Shown here one piece after another: positions 17,769 to 26,179 of a DNA stretch of 64,000 bases. The notes beneath the pieces are model-generated. The model was not told where the DNA came from and made no database searches. It saw nothing but the letters and a program-made list of their open reading frames with translations. The stretch is from CAZMNY01 sp964635375 (GTDB taxonomy: Bacteria; Planctomycetota; Planctomycetia; Pirellulales; Pirellulaceae), in assembly GCA_964635375.1 (NCBI GenBank), contig CAZWOU010000014.1, forward strand, positions 1-64,000. The letters run 5' to 3'. Each line of letters starts with the position of its first letter. Position 1 is the first letter of the stretch. The translations under genes and the position numbers were made by a program.

Positions 17769-18935
17769 TCACTCGGGCAAGTCAGTCTCGCTGTCAACGA
17801 TCACGTTGTCGGCGAAGACAACGCCAGTGCTTTTGGCGCCTCGCATTTCGACGGCTTTGGGTTGCAAGCCGGAAAATAAATTGCCGGTCACTGTGATGTG
17901 TTTAGTAGATTCGAGTACCAGTCCGCCGGCCGCCCGGTCTCCCTCTTTGCGCTTGATCTTTGCATCACCCAGGTAGCTGTTGGAGAAGTTGTTGCCGGTC
18001 ACGGTGATACGGCCGCTATCAGGTCCAATCCTCAGGGCGTCCTTCTTCATGATGGTGAACGTGTTGGCGCTCACGGCACAGCCATGGGCGTCAATTAGGT
18101 CGATGCCAGCTCCGTTGTGAGCGATCACGTTGGCGCTGATGGTTGTTCCGTAACAATCGCGGTCGAGGGTCACCGCGGCGGCTGCGCACTCCTCGATCAT
18201 GTTTCCCGAGAGGACCGAACCGTAGGTGTTCTCAATCAGCACGCCACGGTTGAGATGGTCATCCAGATTATTACCCGTCATGCAGAGGTTGTAGCTGTCG
18301 ATGCAGTGTAGCGCATCCGAATTCTCTTCAAACTGGTTGGCCGAGACAACGATGTCATGGCCGCCCAAGATATTGAGTCCCACCGCTTTGTTGTAGGTGA
18401 GCAGGCAGTTGCTGATTCGAGGGTCTTCGTAGCAACTGGTCAGCCGCACGCCATCGCCGCCATTGTAGGAGACGGAGACGCCTTGCAGAAAGATCTCCTC
18501 AATCAGGGTCGCCTCGATTCCGTGCCCGCTCTTCTCGTTCCCCGTGATGCGAAAATTGGCCAAATTAACTCGCCACAATCGATCGGCTTTGGCCACCTTT
18601 TGACCTTTGGCGTGGGCCACGATCAAGGCCGGCAATCCATGTTCGTTCGTGTTGATGATGTTCGTCGCGGCGCCAACGCCCTCCAGCCTGGTGTCGCCCG
18701 TTCTCAGCATGAGCGGTTTGGAGATCTTGAAATCGCCAGCGGGAAGCCGCACCACGCCGCCAGCCGCCGGGACTGCGTCGAGCGCCGCTTGAATCGTCGG
18801 ATACATGGCCGCGTCAATGCTCGGTCGCGCGCCGGGCAGAATCGGCTTGGCATCCGATTGAGCCTTTGCGGCAGAGGGAAGAGCGATCAGGGATAAGGCC
18901 ATAAGCAGGGGCAGTTGGAATCCGAATTCTCGCAT
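17769..18935 (-). CDS. Secreted right-handed beta-helix protein
   Basis: A 388-residue protein with a signal peptide ending about AKAQSDAKP, then the opening YPTIQAALDAVPAAGGVVRLPAGDF typical of pectate-lyase-like single-stranded right-handed beta-helices. Repeated strands follow, such as NCLLTYNKAVGLNILGG, TTISANVIAHNGAGIDL and RITVTGNNFSNSY. Such proteins bind or cleave polysaccharides; no catalytic triad can be assigned here. It converges with the esterase gene, and a role in carbohydrate processing at the cell surface is plausible but inferred. Confidence 0.85.
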   Translation of the reverse strand: MREFGFQLPLLMALSLIALPSAAKAQSDAKPILPGARPSIDAAMYPTIQAALDAVPAAGGVVRLPAGDFKISKPLMLRTGDTRLEGVGAATNIINTNEHGLPALIVAHAKGQKVAKADRLWRVNLANFRITGNEKSGHGIEATLIEEIFLQGVSVSYNGGDGVRLTSCYEDPRISNCLLTYNKAVGLNILGGHDIVVSANQFEENSDALHCIDSYNLCMTGNNLDDHLNRGVLIENTYGSVLSGNMIEECAAAAVTLDRDCYGTTISANVIAHNGAGIDLIDAHGCAVSANTFTIMKKDALRIGPDSGRITVTGNNFSNSYLGDAKIKRKEGDRAAGGLVLESTKHITVTGNLFSGLQPKAVEMRGAKSTGVVFADNVIVDSETDLPE

Positions 18936-19053
18936 TGCAATATCCTTAGGAGGTTGAAGAATCGTCGTCTTGTGCCTCGAGTCTTGACTGTCATCTTAGC
19001 CTTCTCGATGCGTAAGGGGCGCCATTTCGCTCGCCGAAGGAGAGATTATGGTT

Positions 19054-20139
19054 ATGATTGGGCATAGTCAAACACTGCCAATGAACAGCATTTCGAGGAT
19101 GAGTATGTCGAGAAACGGTACGCCCAGTCGGAGGAACTGCGTCGGTCGATTGGCGATCCTCGCCCTATTGCTGGGTTTGAGTCCTTCGGCCGAAGCGCAA
19201 ACTGATGCCGCTCAGGCTCGCCCGTTGCAACTGCCTACGAATCCCGCAAATTGGATCAATTCGCCTCCGCTCACGACCCAAATGCTCAAGGGCAAGGCGG
19301 CCGTGTTCTACTTGTATGAAGAGGGTTGACCGAAGTGCAAGGGCCGTTGGCCCGAACTGTTGGCGGTCGCCAACAAGCTTACCGGCAAACCTGTTGTTCT
19401 GATCGCTGTGAACTCCGGAAACTCGCGCGGACGAGTACAGTCGTACGCGAGGCAGAATAGAATCACGATTCCAATCATCGTGGACACGGATCGCCGAGTT
19501 GAGAAGCAATTGGGCGTGCCGGCGATAAGTCTGCAAAACATCTGGGCAGCCGCAATCCTCAACTCGGACGGTCGCGTCATGCGGGCCAGCGCTCACGATT
19601 TGGGGCAAGCGGCCAATCGCGCTTTGCAGGGGGCTCGCTGGAATGTGGACCCACAGGGGATTCCCAGAGAACTGCGAACCGCATGGCAGGCGGTCGAGTT
19701 CGGCAATTACTCAGCAGCTGCGTCGCCCGTGCGAAAGGGAATCCAATCGAGCAAAGCAGATGTTAGCGCCGCCGCAAGCCGGCTGAATGAGTACGTTGAG
19801 GAGAAGGTTGGTCGCCAGATTGAGTTGGCGGAGGAGGCCGCAAACGCGGGAAACAAATACGCCGCCTACCGTCAGTATTCCGCCATTGCCAGTGGTTTCA
19901 AGGGTTTTCAACTGCCGGATGGGTTGGCAGAAACGGTGCGAACACTTTACGCAGACGAGACTGTCAAGATAGAAATGGCGGCGATGAAACGGCTGAACTC
20001 AGCTCTCGCGGCGCTCTCATCGCCCTCACCCAGCGGCCACAAGAAAGCTCAACGAATTCTGGAAACGCTGGTGAAGACAAGTGCGGATACCGAGGCCGGC
20101 GCGCGGGCTCAGGCCATGTTGGATAAAGCCGGCTCGTAG
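19054..20139 (+). CDS. Secreted thioredoxin-fold protein, putative selenoprotein (UxxC)
   Basis: One protein of about 361 residues if the TGA at 19327-19329 is read as selenocysteine. Both halves are in the same frame and together make a complete protein: a signal peptide (LAILALLLGLSPSAEAQ), then a thioredoxin-like strand AVFYLYEEG, the redox motif U-P-K-C, then GRWPELLAVANK, VVLIAVNSGN and PIIVDTDRRVEKQLGVPAIS with a cis-Pro-like loop, and a helical C-terminal region. The TGA occupies the first cysteine of CxxC. An AAGGAGAG site lies 9 bases before the ATG at 19054 (an ATG at 19048 is also possible). A five-bp hairpin begins 11 bases after the TGA. The alternative is a simple nonsense change of a Cys codon, or a sequencing error. 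Expected location is the periplasm or cell surface, as a thiol/selenol oxidoreductase. Confidence 0.68.
19327..19358 (+). promoter_or_regulatory. Candidate Sec codon and bacterial SECIS hairpin
   Basis: After the TGA (19327-19329), GGGCC at 19341-19345 pairs perfectly with GGCCC at 19349-19353 around a GTT loop; AGT at 19334-19336 can pair with ACT at 19356-19358 to extend it. The apical loop begins with G and lies 16 bases after the TGA, at the short edge of the spacing I recall for bacterial SECIS elements. The same bases encode the GRWP stretch, so part of the pairing could be coincidental. Confidence 0.5.
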
Positions 20140-20302
20140 CAAGTTCTCCGCGACTCACGGTTTTCGCGCCCAGGGCCCCCAGTTTCGGCGCCTTACTTGG
20201 GCAGCAAGAATCCGCTCTCTGTGGTGAATGACACACAGACGGGTTTTACGACTTACTCGCGCGGCTATCACAGTCGTACGGCCATCACCTCGGAGGACAG
20301 CG

Positions 20303-20608
20303 ATGCTATTTGCGGAGAGTTTTGGAGGCGGCATGAGCGTCGGTATGGGTGCTGGCATTGGCGCCGGAATCGCAATTGGCGTTTCCAGCGGACAGAAGAG
20401 CGCGACCGAGAAGCTACGCAAACACTTTGCTGAAAACGGCTTGACGGTTCATGACCGGATGGGCAAGGAGGTCGATTTGGAAACGGCCTTATCGACCGCG
20501 ACCTCGAACCAGGGCGCGTGTTGCGGATGGGGCGTCACCATCGGGATTCTGCTTCTCGCATTGCTGGCGGCTGGCGGAGGAATTGTCTACGCGTTGCTGT
20601 ACTTCTAA
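20303..20608 (+). CDS. Small glycine-zipper membrane protein
   Basis: A 101-residue protein. The ATG at 20303 has a GGAGG site six bases upstream, better than the longer frame from 20228. The N-terminal half is glycine-rich with a G-x-G-x-G pattern (MSVGMGAGIGAGIAIG), a short charged segment (KLRKHFAENGLTVHDRMGK) follows, and a hydrophobic C-terminal helix (WGVTIGILLLALLAAGGGIVYALLYF region) ends the protein. It is probably membrane-embedded. No family recognised; it lies just downstream of the putative selenoprotein but with its own ribosome-binding site. Confidence 0.62.
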   Translation: MLFAESFGGGMSVGMGAGIGAGIAIGVSSGQKSATEKLRKHFAENGLTVHDRMGKEVDLETALSTATSNQGACCGWGVTIGILLLALLAAGGGIVYALLYF

Positions 20609-20623
20609 GCGGCGTTTGCCAAG

Positions 20624-21901
20624 CTAGGACAGCAGCCCGCTAATGTCGATCAGGTGCAGTTGGCGACCTTCATCTTCGTGCGGGGCGTCGATGCAGACAT
20701 AGCGACCGTCGGGGCTAATTCGTGGGTGGGTGTCGACTCGCCATTCGCCCGCGTAGATCTTCGGCAGATGGAAATCGCCTAGATCGATGCGACGTCCCGA
20801 TTCGACGTGATACAAGTGCGGCGTCTGCATTCTCGCTTTGCCTTTGGGATACGTGTCATTCAGAATCCATTCGAGCCCGGGCAAGTAGCTGAGGTGGCCC
20901 GAGGGATCTAAGACGCCGTGGCCGATCTCTTTCACGTCGCCGCCGCCATTCTTGTCTTCGAACAGGAAATCAGCCCAGTTGCTATTGCCCAGGAAATGTC
21001 GCGATTGGGCCAGGATGCTCTTGGAATCGCGCCAGATGAAGTGGGACGTGTAGCCATTACCCACGACCATGCGAATGTCGCCACCGTCCGGATTGGCAGT
21101 GATCATTCGAGTCAGTCGACTTCCGTTTGGATATCGCCACCGGTGCAAAGCAATGAAGCGGGAGCCATCTGGACTAAACAGCAGGTGGTTGAAGTAATGC
21201 TTGACGCCCAACGTCGCGTTGGGGATCGCCCCCATGCGAGCCATGTCGGCAAGCGAGATGATCAGTTTCGACTCGCCAGTTTCTAAGTTGATGTTGAAGA
21301 TTCCAGATTCCTTGGGGGCCAGGTTGGCAGCGTGCGGATCAGGCAAACCGGGATAGCCGTAGCCCGGCCGTACATCATTGATACGGCGAAAATCCGGCGA
21401 GACGGCCGTCTTGCCATCGGAGCTGACCGAATAGATCGGATGTGGGATCGTTCGCCTCTCTTTCGTCACAACATCCAAAATGTGGCAGACGAAGCCGTCG
21501 CCGATGCGATCGTTCCAGAGCACCTTGGTCATCGACCCTGGCAGCCACTGCAACATGCACCCTTGCTGCCAGCACCATGCGCGACTTTCGCCAAGTTCGA
21601 TCCAGCGGTCGTTGTCGTGCAGGTCCACCATTCCGATCTTGATGACGTCCTCGCTCGTCGGCGAGCGATGCTCAAATGCGACCTCCATCCCAAGCGCGTA
21701 CCGAACGGTTGGGTCGAACTGAAGTTTGTCGTAGTAGCCAAACCAATGCCGCCGCGGGCCGTGGGTGATGCGGCGAACCGGCGCCGACAGCGAGGCCGAT
21801 GAGGCGGCACACTGCTTGCCCTGGCACAAAGCGGCCATGCCGACCGCGGCGGGAAACGCACTCTTGAGCAACTCGCGTCGCGTGAACTGTGATTCGATCA
21901 T
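20624..21901 (-). CDS. Tat-exported beta-propeller protein (oligogalacturonate-lyase-like)
   Basis: A 425-residue protein with a twin-arginine signal (FTRRELLKSAFPAAVGMAAL). The mature part has TolB/WD40-like propeller strands: HWFGYYDKLQFDPT, NHLLFSPDGSRFIALHRW, and DTHPRISPDGRYVCIDAPHED near the C-terminus. The paired histidine/SPDG pattern resembles oligogalacturonate lyases, which use His ligands in a seven-bladed propeller, but an equivalent activity is only suggested. It is convergent with the 20303 gene, 15 bases apart. Confidence 0.75.
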   Translation of the reverse strand: MIESQFTRRELLKSAFPAAVGMAALCQGKQCAASSASLSAPVRRITHGPRRHWFGYYDKLQFDPTVRYALGMEVAFEHRSPTSEDVIKIGMVDLHDNDRWIELGESRAWCWQQGCMLQWLPGSMTKVLWNDRIGDGFVCHILDVVTKERRTIPHPIYSVSSDGKTAVSPDFRRINDVRPGYGYPGLPDPHAANLAPKESGIFNINLETGESKLIISLADMARMGAIPNATLGVKHYFNHLLFSPDGSRFIALHRWRYPNGSRLTRMITANPDGGDIRMVVGNGYTSHFIWRDSKSILAQSRHFLGNSNWADFLFEDKNGGGDVKEIGHGVLDPSGHLSYLPGLEWILNDTYPKGKARMQTPHLYHVESGRRIDLGDFHLPKIYAGEWRVDTHPRISPDGRYVCIDAPHEDEGRQLHLIDISGLLS

Positions 21902-22091
21902 GGCTGCGTCTCACTTCCATCATCCGTTAGCTGGCGGGAGATCAGGCTGAAACAGATTGGAAACGCATGCGAGGACGATAGCAAGCCTTCAGCAGTACGA
22001 AATTGAGCCCCTGATGGCTTTGAATCGGTCTTGTCCCAGTTGCGAAGATCGAGTAATTACGCCTCTCGTATCCTCGATTCCATAGGGCACT

Positions 22092-22424
22092 ATGATGCGC
22101 AAAATCTATCTCCCGATCGTCTTGATTGCCGCCTGTGCATGCCTAAGCCATTTGATTCCCGCATCGCCTCGCGACTCAACCGCGCAGGCGGCGGTCACCG
22201 CGGGGCTCGAAGACACTCTGATGAACGGCCTCCTAGCTCGAACGCCGAACGATCGGGCGTTCGTGAAAAAGACAGTGCTTTTCGTGAAGCAGAACAAGCT
22301 CTCGCGGAAGATGGTGATGGAGACATTTCAGTATGTTCGCAAGAAAATCTCCTCCAAGCGGCGAGCAACTATCTTTCAACTGCTCCTCCGGCGACGAGCC
22401 AAAGCGGTCGGCGTGAAGATCTAG
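22092..22424 (+). CDS. Small secreted basic protein
   Basis: A 110-residue protein with an N-terminal signal-like segment (MRKIYLPIVLIAACACLSHL) and a basic, helical C-terminal part (KQNKLSRKMVMETFQYVRKK). Competing frames lack such features. No family recognised. It precedes the SGNH hydrolase gene by about 110 bases, with a hairpin between them. Confidence 0.55.
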   Translation: MMRKIYLPIVLIAACACLSHLIPASPRDSTAQAAVTAGLEDTLMNGLLARTPNDRAFVKKTVLFVKQNKLSRKMVMETFQYVRKKISSKRRATIFQLLLRRRAKAVGVKI

Positions 22425-22479
22425 TCTGCCTTCTCTCGCTATTGGTTCAAGGTCTCGAGTTGCGGATCGTGTAGCAATG

Positions 22480-22498
22480 CAAGCACTCGCAGTGCTTG
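22480..22498. promoter_or_regulatory. Hairpin next to a TATAAT box
   Basis: CAAGCACT and AGTGCTTG form an exact 8-bp stem with a CGC loop. TATAAT follows at 22503-22508, about 30 bases before the SGNH start codon. There is no T-run, so an operator overlapping the promoter is more likely than a terminator; no convincing -35 box was seen. Confidence 0.45.
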
Positions 22499-22537
22499 TG
22501 GTTATAATGCCTGCACATCCAACCAGGAGATCGCTCG

Positions 22538-23245
22538 ATGAACCTTGCCAGCCAATTCCTCGCGGTGGCCATTCTTTCTCAAGTCGCCGGTCAACAGAGC
22601 ACCGACCGGAAATCCGCACCGGGACCTGAACGCTGGGAGTCGGCGATTCGGGCCCTCGAGGCGCTCGACAAGAAAGAGACACACTCGAGCGATTCGATTC
22701 TGTTTATCGGCAGTTCGAGCGTGAGGAGATGGCAGACGATCGCGGAAGACATGGCGCCTTTCCCCGCGATTCGCCGAGGCTATGGCGGCGCTAAGTATTC
22801 TGATCTACGAGTCTACGCGAAGCGACTGACCCACCCGCATTCCGCTCGCGCGATCGCAATCTTCGTCGGTAACGACGTCAGCGGAAGAGCGACGGACCGA
22901 ACGGCGGAAGCTGTGGCCGTCGATGTTCGCTCGATTATTCGAGATATTCGCGGCAAGTTTCCCGAGACGCCAATTTTCTTTGTCGCGATAACGCCCACTG
23001 CAAGTCGCTGGAAGGTTTGGCGAAAGACGCAAGCAGTGAACGCGGCCTTGGCCGAAATCTGTTCAGACCACGACCACGTTCATTGGATTGGCACGGCCTC
23101 GCATTACCTCAACGAGCAGGGAGAGCCTCGAAAGGAACTCTTCATCGGAGACCAGCTTCATTTGAACGAGGTAGGTTACGATCTCTGGGCCATGATTATC
23201 AAGAGCAGACTCAACGCCATACTCGATCCGGCCAACAAACCTTGA
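22538..23245 (+). CDS. Secreted SGNH/GDSL hydrolase
   Basis: A 235-residue GDSL-like esterase with a signal peptide ending near VAGQQS. The block I serine lies in ILFIGSSSVRRW, the block III Asn in IFVGNDVS, and the block V Asp/His in GDQLHLNEVGYDLWA; a block II glycine is in RRGYGGAKYSDL. AGGAGA precedes the ATG by eight bases. Such enzymes deacylate carbohydrates or lipids; substrate unknown. It converges with the dehydrogenase gene. Confidence 0.85.
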   Translation: MNLASQFLAVAILSQVAGQQSTDRKSAPGPERWESAIRALEALDKKETHSSDSILFIGSSSVRRWQTIAEDMAPFPAIRRGYGGAKYSDLRVYAKRLTHPHSARAIAIFVGNDVSGRATDRTAEAVAVDVRSIIRDIRGKFPETPIFFVAITPTASRWKVWRKTQAVNAALAEICSDHDHVHWIGTASHYLNEQGEPRKELFIGDQLHLNEVGYDLWAMIIKSRLNAILDPANKP

Positions 23246-23302
23246 GCGGAGCGGCACTCGATAGCTCCCCTGCTTGCTGTTCGCCTGCTTGCTGCTTGGC
23301 GT

Positions 23303-24361
23303 CTAGGGGCGAATCATGACGCGAGGAGGTCGCGAGTCGATCGCGAATTGCATCGCCTCGTTGGCTCGGTGAAGCGAATATTCCGCCTCGACGAGCGACC
23401 GAAAGGGGAGCGACGTTCCGTGTTGGCTGAGAAACGAGATCGCTTCGACCAAGTCGCCAGGCAGGTAGTTGTGGGCGCCTTCGATGCGAATCAGCCTGCG
23501 GACAATCGACTCTGGACACAATGAGGCGTTGCGAGAGGGCGCAACGGCTCCGACCAGAACCAGCACGCCGCCTATGCCCAGTGAGTTGACGCCGGCCTCA
23601 AAGGCGTCCGCGGACCCAGACATTTCAAACGCCACATCGATGTTGCCGCGAAGCGACTTGCATTGCTTGGGCGTCACCGCTCGGGTCGCTCCCATCGCGG
23701 TCGCCGCATCGCGTCTTTGACTATCCGGATCACAAATGACGACCTCGCTGGCGTCTCCTGTCGATGCGATGGCCACGGCCGTTTGTCCCAATGCGCCGGC
23801 GCCAAAAATGAGAACTCGTCGATTGGCCAACTCGCCGGCGATGCGAACAGCGGCGAAGGTGGTCGCCGTCGCGCAACTGGCTGGGGCGGCGACTTCGCTG
23901 GGCAGAGAATCATCCAAGCAGAGCACGTGAGTTCCCTCGACAAGCCGGCAATATTCGGCCATCCCTCCGCTAAGAAAACCTCGCTCCGGAGTTCCTGCCT
24001 GGTGTCCGTACTTGAACAGGTTCTTGCATTTCTGCAGCAAACCGCGGCGGCAGAGTTCGCATCTGCCGCAATTGGCGGCGACGGACCAGACGATGCGATC
24101 TCCCATTTGGATGTCGCGCCCCCGAAGGTCTTTCAGCGGACCTCGAATAGCCGCCACGTGGCCAACGATTTCATGCCCCAAGACACAGGGTGCGGGACCC
24201 TCGCGGCGGCCTGTAAATGTGCTGACATCACTTCCGCAAATGGTGCAGGCCTCAACCCTGCAGAGAATCTCCCGCTCAGCCAGATCGGGTAGGGCGGCTC
24301 GAACCATATCGAAGGGTTGATTCGCGCCCACGAATAGGGCCGCCAAACCGTGCTCACTCAT
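23303..24361 (-). CDS. Zinc-binding alcohol dehydrogenase (HpnZ-like)
   Basis: A 352-residue medium-chain dehydrogenase. Catalytic zinc ligands are expected at Cys in TICGSDVSTF and His-Glu in GHEIVGH; the structural zinc cysteines are CGRCELCRRGLLQKC. The Rossmann motif reads FGAGALGQ. The sequence resembles the dehydrogenases proposed to accompany phosphonate catabolism (HpnZ), but that is from memory of family features and no phosphonate gene is in the window. It overlaps the upstream transporter gene by 8 bases, so the two are translationally coupled and probably functionally linked. Confidence 0.82.
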   Translation of the reverse strand: MSEHGLAALFVGANQPFDMVRAALPDLAEREILCRVEACTICGSDVSTFTGRREGPAPCVLGHEIVGHVAAIRGPLKDLRGRDIQMGDRIVWSVAANCGRCELCRRGLLQKCKNLFKYGHQAGTPERGFLSGGMAEYCRLVEGTHVLCLDDSLPSEVAAPASCATATTFAAVRIAGELANRRVLIFGAGALGQTAVAIASTGDASEVVICDPDSQRRDAATAMGATRAVTPKQCKSLRGNIDVAFEMSGSADAFEAGVNSLGIGGVLVLVGAVAPSRNASLCPESIVRRLIRIEGAHNYLPGDLVEAISFLSQHGTSLPFRSLVEAEYSLHRANEAMQFAIDSRPPRVMIRP

Positions 24362-25733
24362 CCACGCCCCCTTCTGCGGTTGCGGCCTTGTTCTGCTCGT
24401 CTGGCAAAGTCAGTTGAAAGCTCATTGCCCCCAGTTGAGTCATCAACATGCATACGCCACATAGAACCAGTGTGCCGACCAGGAAGAAAGTCAACGTGTG
24501 CTGCGACTCTCGCCCCAACGACTTCGCCAACAACACGCCGACATAGCCGAGGTATCCCGTTGAATCAGCGATGTAAATCAGAAAGCCGATGTTGCCCGGC
24601 CAGCGTGAGGCTGCGATCAAACGTTCAAACACGGTCGTGTGGAACGCCACGTAAGGAACGTAGAGTCCGATCCCCGTGCCCACCATCAAGACGAAAGGCG
24701 AGGCGACTTGCAAATAGTAAAGCACGACCGAGGCGGCAGCGGCGACGAAGCCGAGGGTGACGAGCCACAGAGATCCAAAGAAGGCGGTCCGATTGGATCG
24801 GACCCAGATGGCGGCGCCGTTGAGGGCAATCACAATCAACATTACCAAGAACTCGGTCTGGGCAAAGATCTCCGGTTTTTTCGCCTCGCCCAACTCCTTC
24901 CATATCTCGACCGCAAAATCGTCGCGATAACTGCGGATGACGGTCAAGCCGATGTACACCAAGACGAGCAGCGTCAGGCCTCTGGCGTGGGAGAAGAAGA
25001 ACGACCACCGTTCGGTTCGTGTTACAGGCTGCCTCTTCGACCTCAATTCAACATCCTTCGACGCTGGAGGCGGGACTTGTTTCAGACACCAAACCGCGAT
25101 GATGAGCGGAAGCAAGAACGCGGCGCCAACAAAAGACGGCATCCAGTACTCGCTCACGTTGAAGTCCAGCACGAGCGAACGGCCGATCGACTTGACGACG
25201 CCAGTCGAGAGGATGAAACTAGCGCACAATCCGGCTGCCAAAACTTCGGTCAACCTTCGACCTTCCAAGTAGGCCAAGACCGAGCCAAAGACGAATCCGA
25301 GCGGCAAACCGTTCGCGAACAAGAACAGCGCGCAGTAGGGCCGTGGGGTGATGGCAAACCCAATAAGCGCTGCTTCCGCGGCCAAGATGGCGGTGACGAT
25401 CACCCAGGGCCGGTGCCTGCGTTTGGTCTCGGATATCAGCTTCACGCCTATGAACTTCGAGCAGGAATAGCCGAGCACCTGTGAGATCACGAGCAAGTTC
25501 TTGTAGGGCAATGCGACGCCCAAGATCGACACGCTGCCGAGGAATTCGCCCGCGGTGAAAGGCTTGCGAAAGGCGTACATGCAGAAGTAGACGCAAAACG
25601 CAGCGCCTATCGCCCAAACGGAAAACGTCGTTGGACCTTGCTTTGATAGCCAATGAGAGAGCCAACCGTCGTGCTCTGACTTGCCATCCAATGCGTCGGA
25701 TGTTTGCTCGATCGATTGATTGACTTTCGCCAC
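24354..25733 (-). CDS. MFS-like transporter of the DUF5690 type
   Basis: A 459-residue integral membrane protein with about 12 hydrophobic helices. The opening VYFCMYAFRKPFTAGEF and the FAITPRPYCALFLFANGLP segment match my memory of DUF5690 family transporters, related to the major facilitator superfamily. The GTG start at 25733 follows a GGGAG site. It shares an 8-base overlap with the dehydrogenase gene, suggesting it imports or exports the substrate or product of that enzyme. Substrate not inferable. Confidence 0.77.
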   Translation of the reverse strand: MAKVNQSIEQTSDALDGKSEHDGWLSHWLSKQGPTTFSVWAIGAAFCVYFCMYAFRKPFTAGEFLGSVSILGVALPYKNLLVISQVLGYSCSKFIGVKLISETKRRHRPWVIVTAILAAEAALIGFAITPRPYCALFLFANGLPLGFVFGSVLAYLEGRRLTEVLAAGLCASFILSTGVVKSIGRSLVLDFNVSEYWMPSFVGAAFLLPLIIAVWCLKQVPPPASKDVELRSKRQPVTRTERWSFFFSHARGLTLLVLVYIGLTVIRSYRDDFAVEIWKELGEAKKPEIFAQTEFLVMLIVIALNGAAIWVRSNRTAFFGSLWLVTLGFVAAAASVVLYYLQVASPFVLMVGTGIGLYVPYVAFHTTVFERLIAASRWPGNIGFLIYIADSTGYLGYVGVLLAKSLGRESQHTLTFFLVGTLVLCGVCMLMTQLGAMSFQLTLPDEQNKAATAEGGVDE

Positions 25734-26179
25734 GCAACGCTCCCAAGAAAGTTAGGCCTTAGATCATACGCGATACCGTCGATGAAGATGTACCCGCCAA
25801 GCCCAATCACGCTGATTTCAGACAATCGTCTCAACTCCGGCAGCGGGCGTTCTCCACGGCGAAACACCCGCATGTGGTTTGACATCAGAAAACGTTGACA
25901 GGACCCGACCAATCGCGGATACTCATCGACTTAAGTCATGACAGCAATTGTAGATAGCAACGCAAGTTCGATCGATCATCTGGCGACCATTTACAACTCG
26001 CTCGGTATCCAAGCCGATTCCATTTTGCTCCACCATCTGAATCAGCCGCTCGATTTCGTCAGCGCGGAAGCGATGAATTCCCGCTTTGGTTGCCGCGCGG
26101 GCCAAAACGGCGCGGTCGAAGAAGACTCGCGCGGCGGTCGCTCGAAACGGCTTGAGCCGCGGATGGTGCGAAGCACAGC
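25734..26179. other. Intergenic region upstream of the methyltransferase
   Basis: A 446-base stretch without a supported gene. A plus-strand frame at 25938-26183 (81 codons, starting MTAIVDSNASSIDHLA) ends in an ATGA overlap with the methyltransferase start, and a minus-strand frame (25923-26189) competes for the same bases. Neither resembles a known family. It could be the remnant of a gene or a small cotranslated partner. Confidence 0.4.

Noticed and set aside
19048..19329. Reading the short first half as a separate 93-residue gene
   Set aside because: It stops inside a thioredoxin redox motif and the same frame continues as coherent protein, so a single selenoprotein or Cys-to-stop gene fits better.
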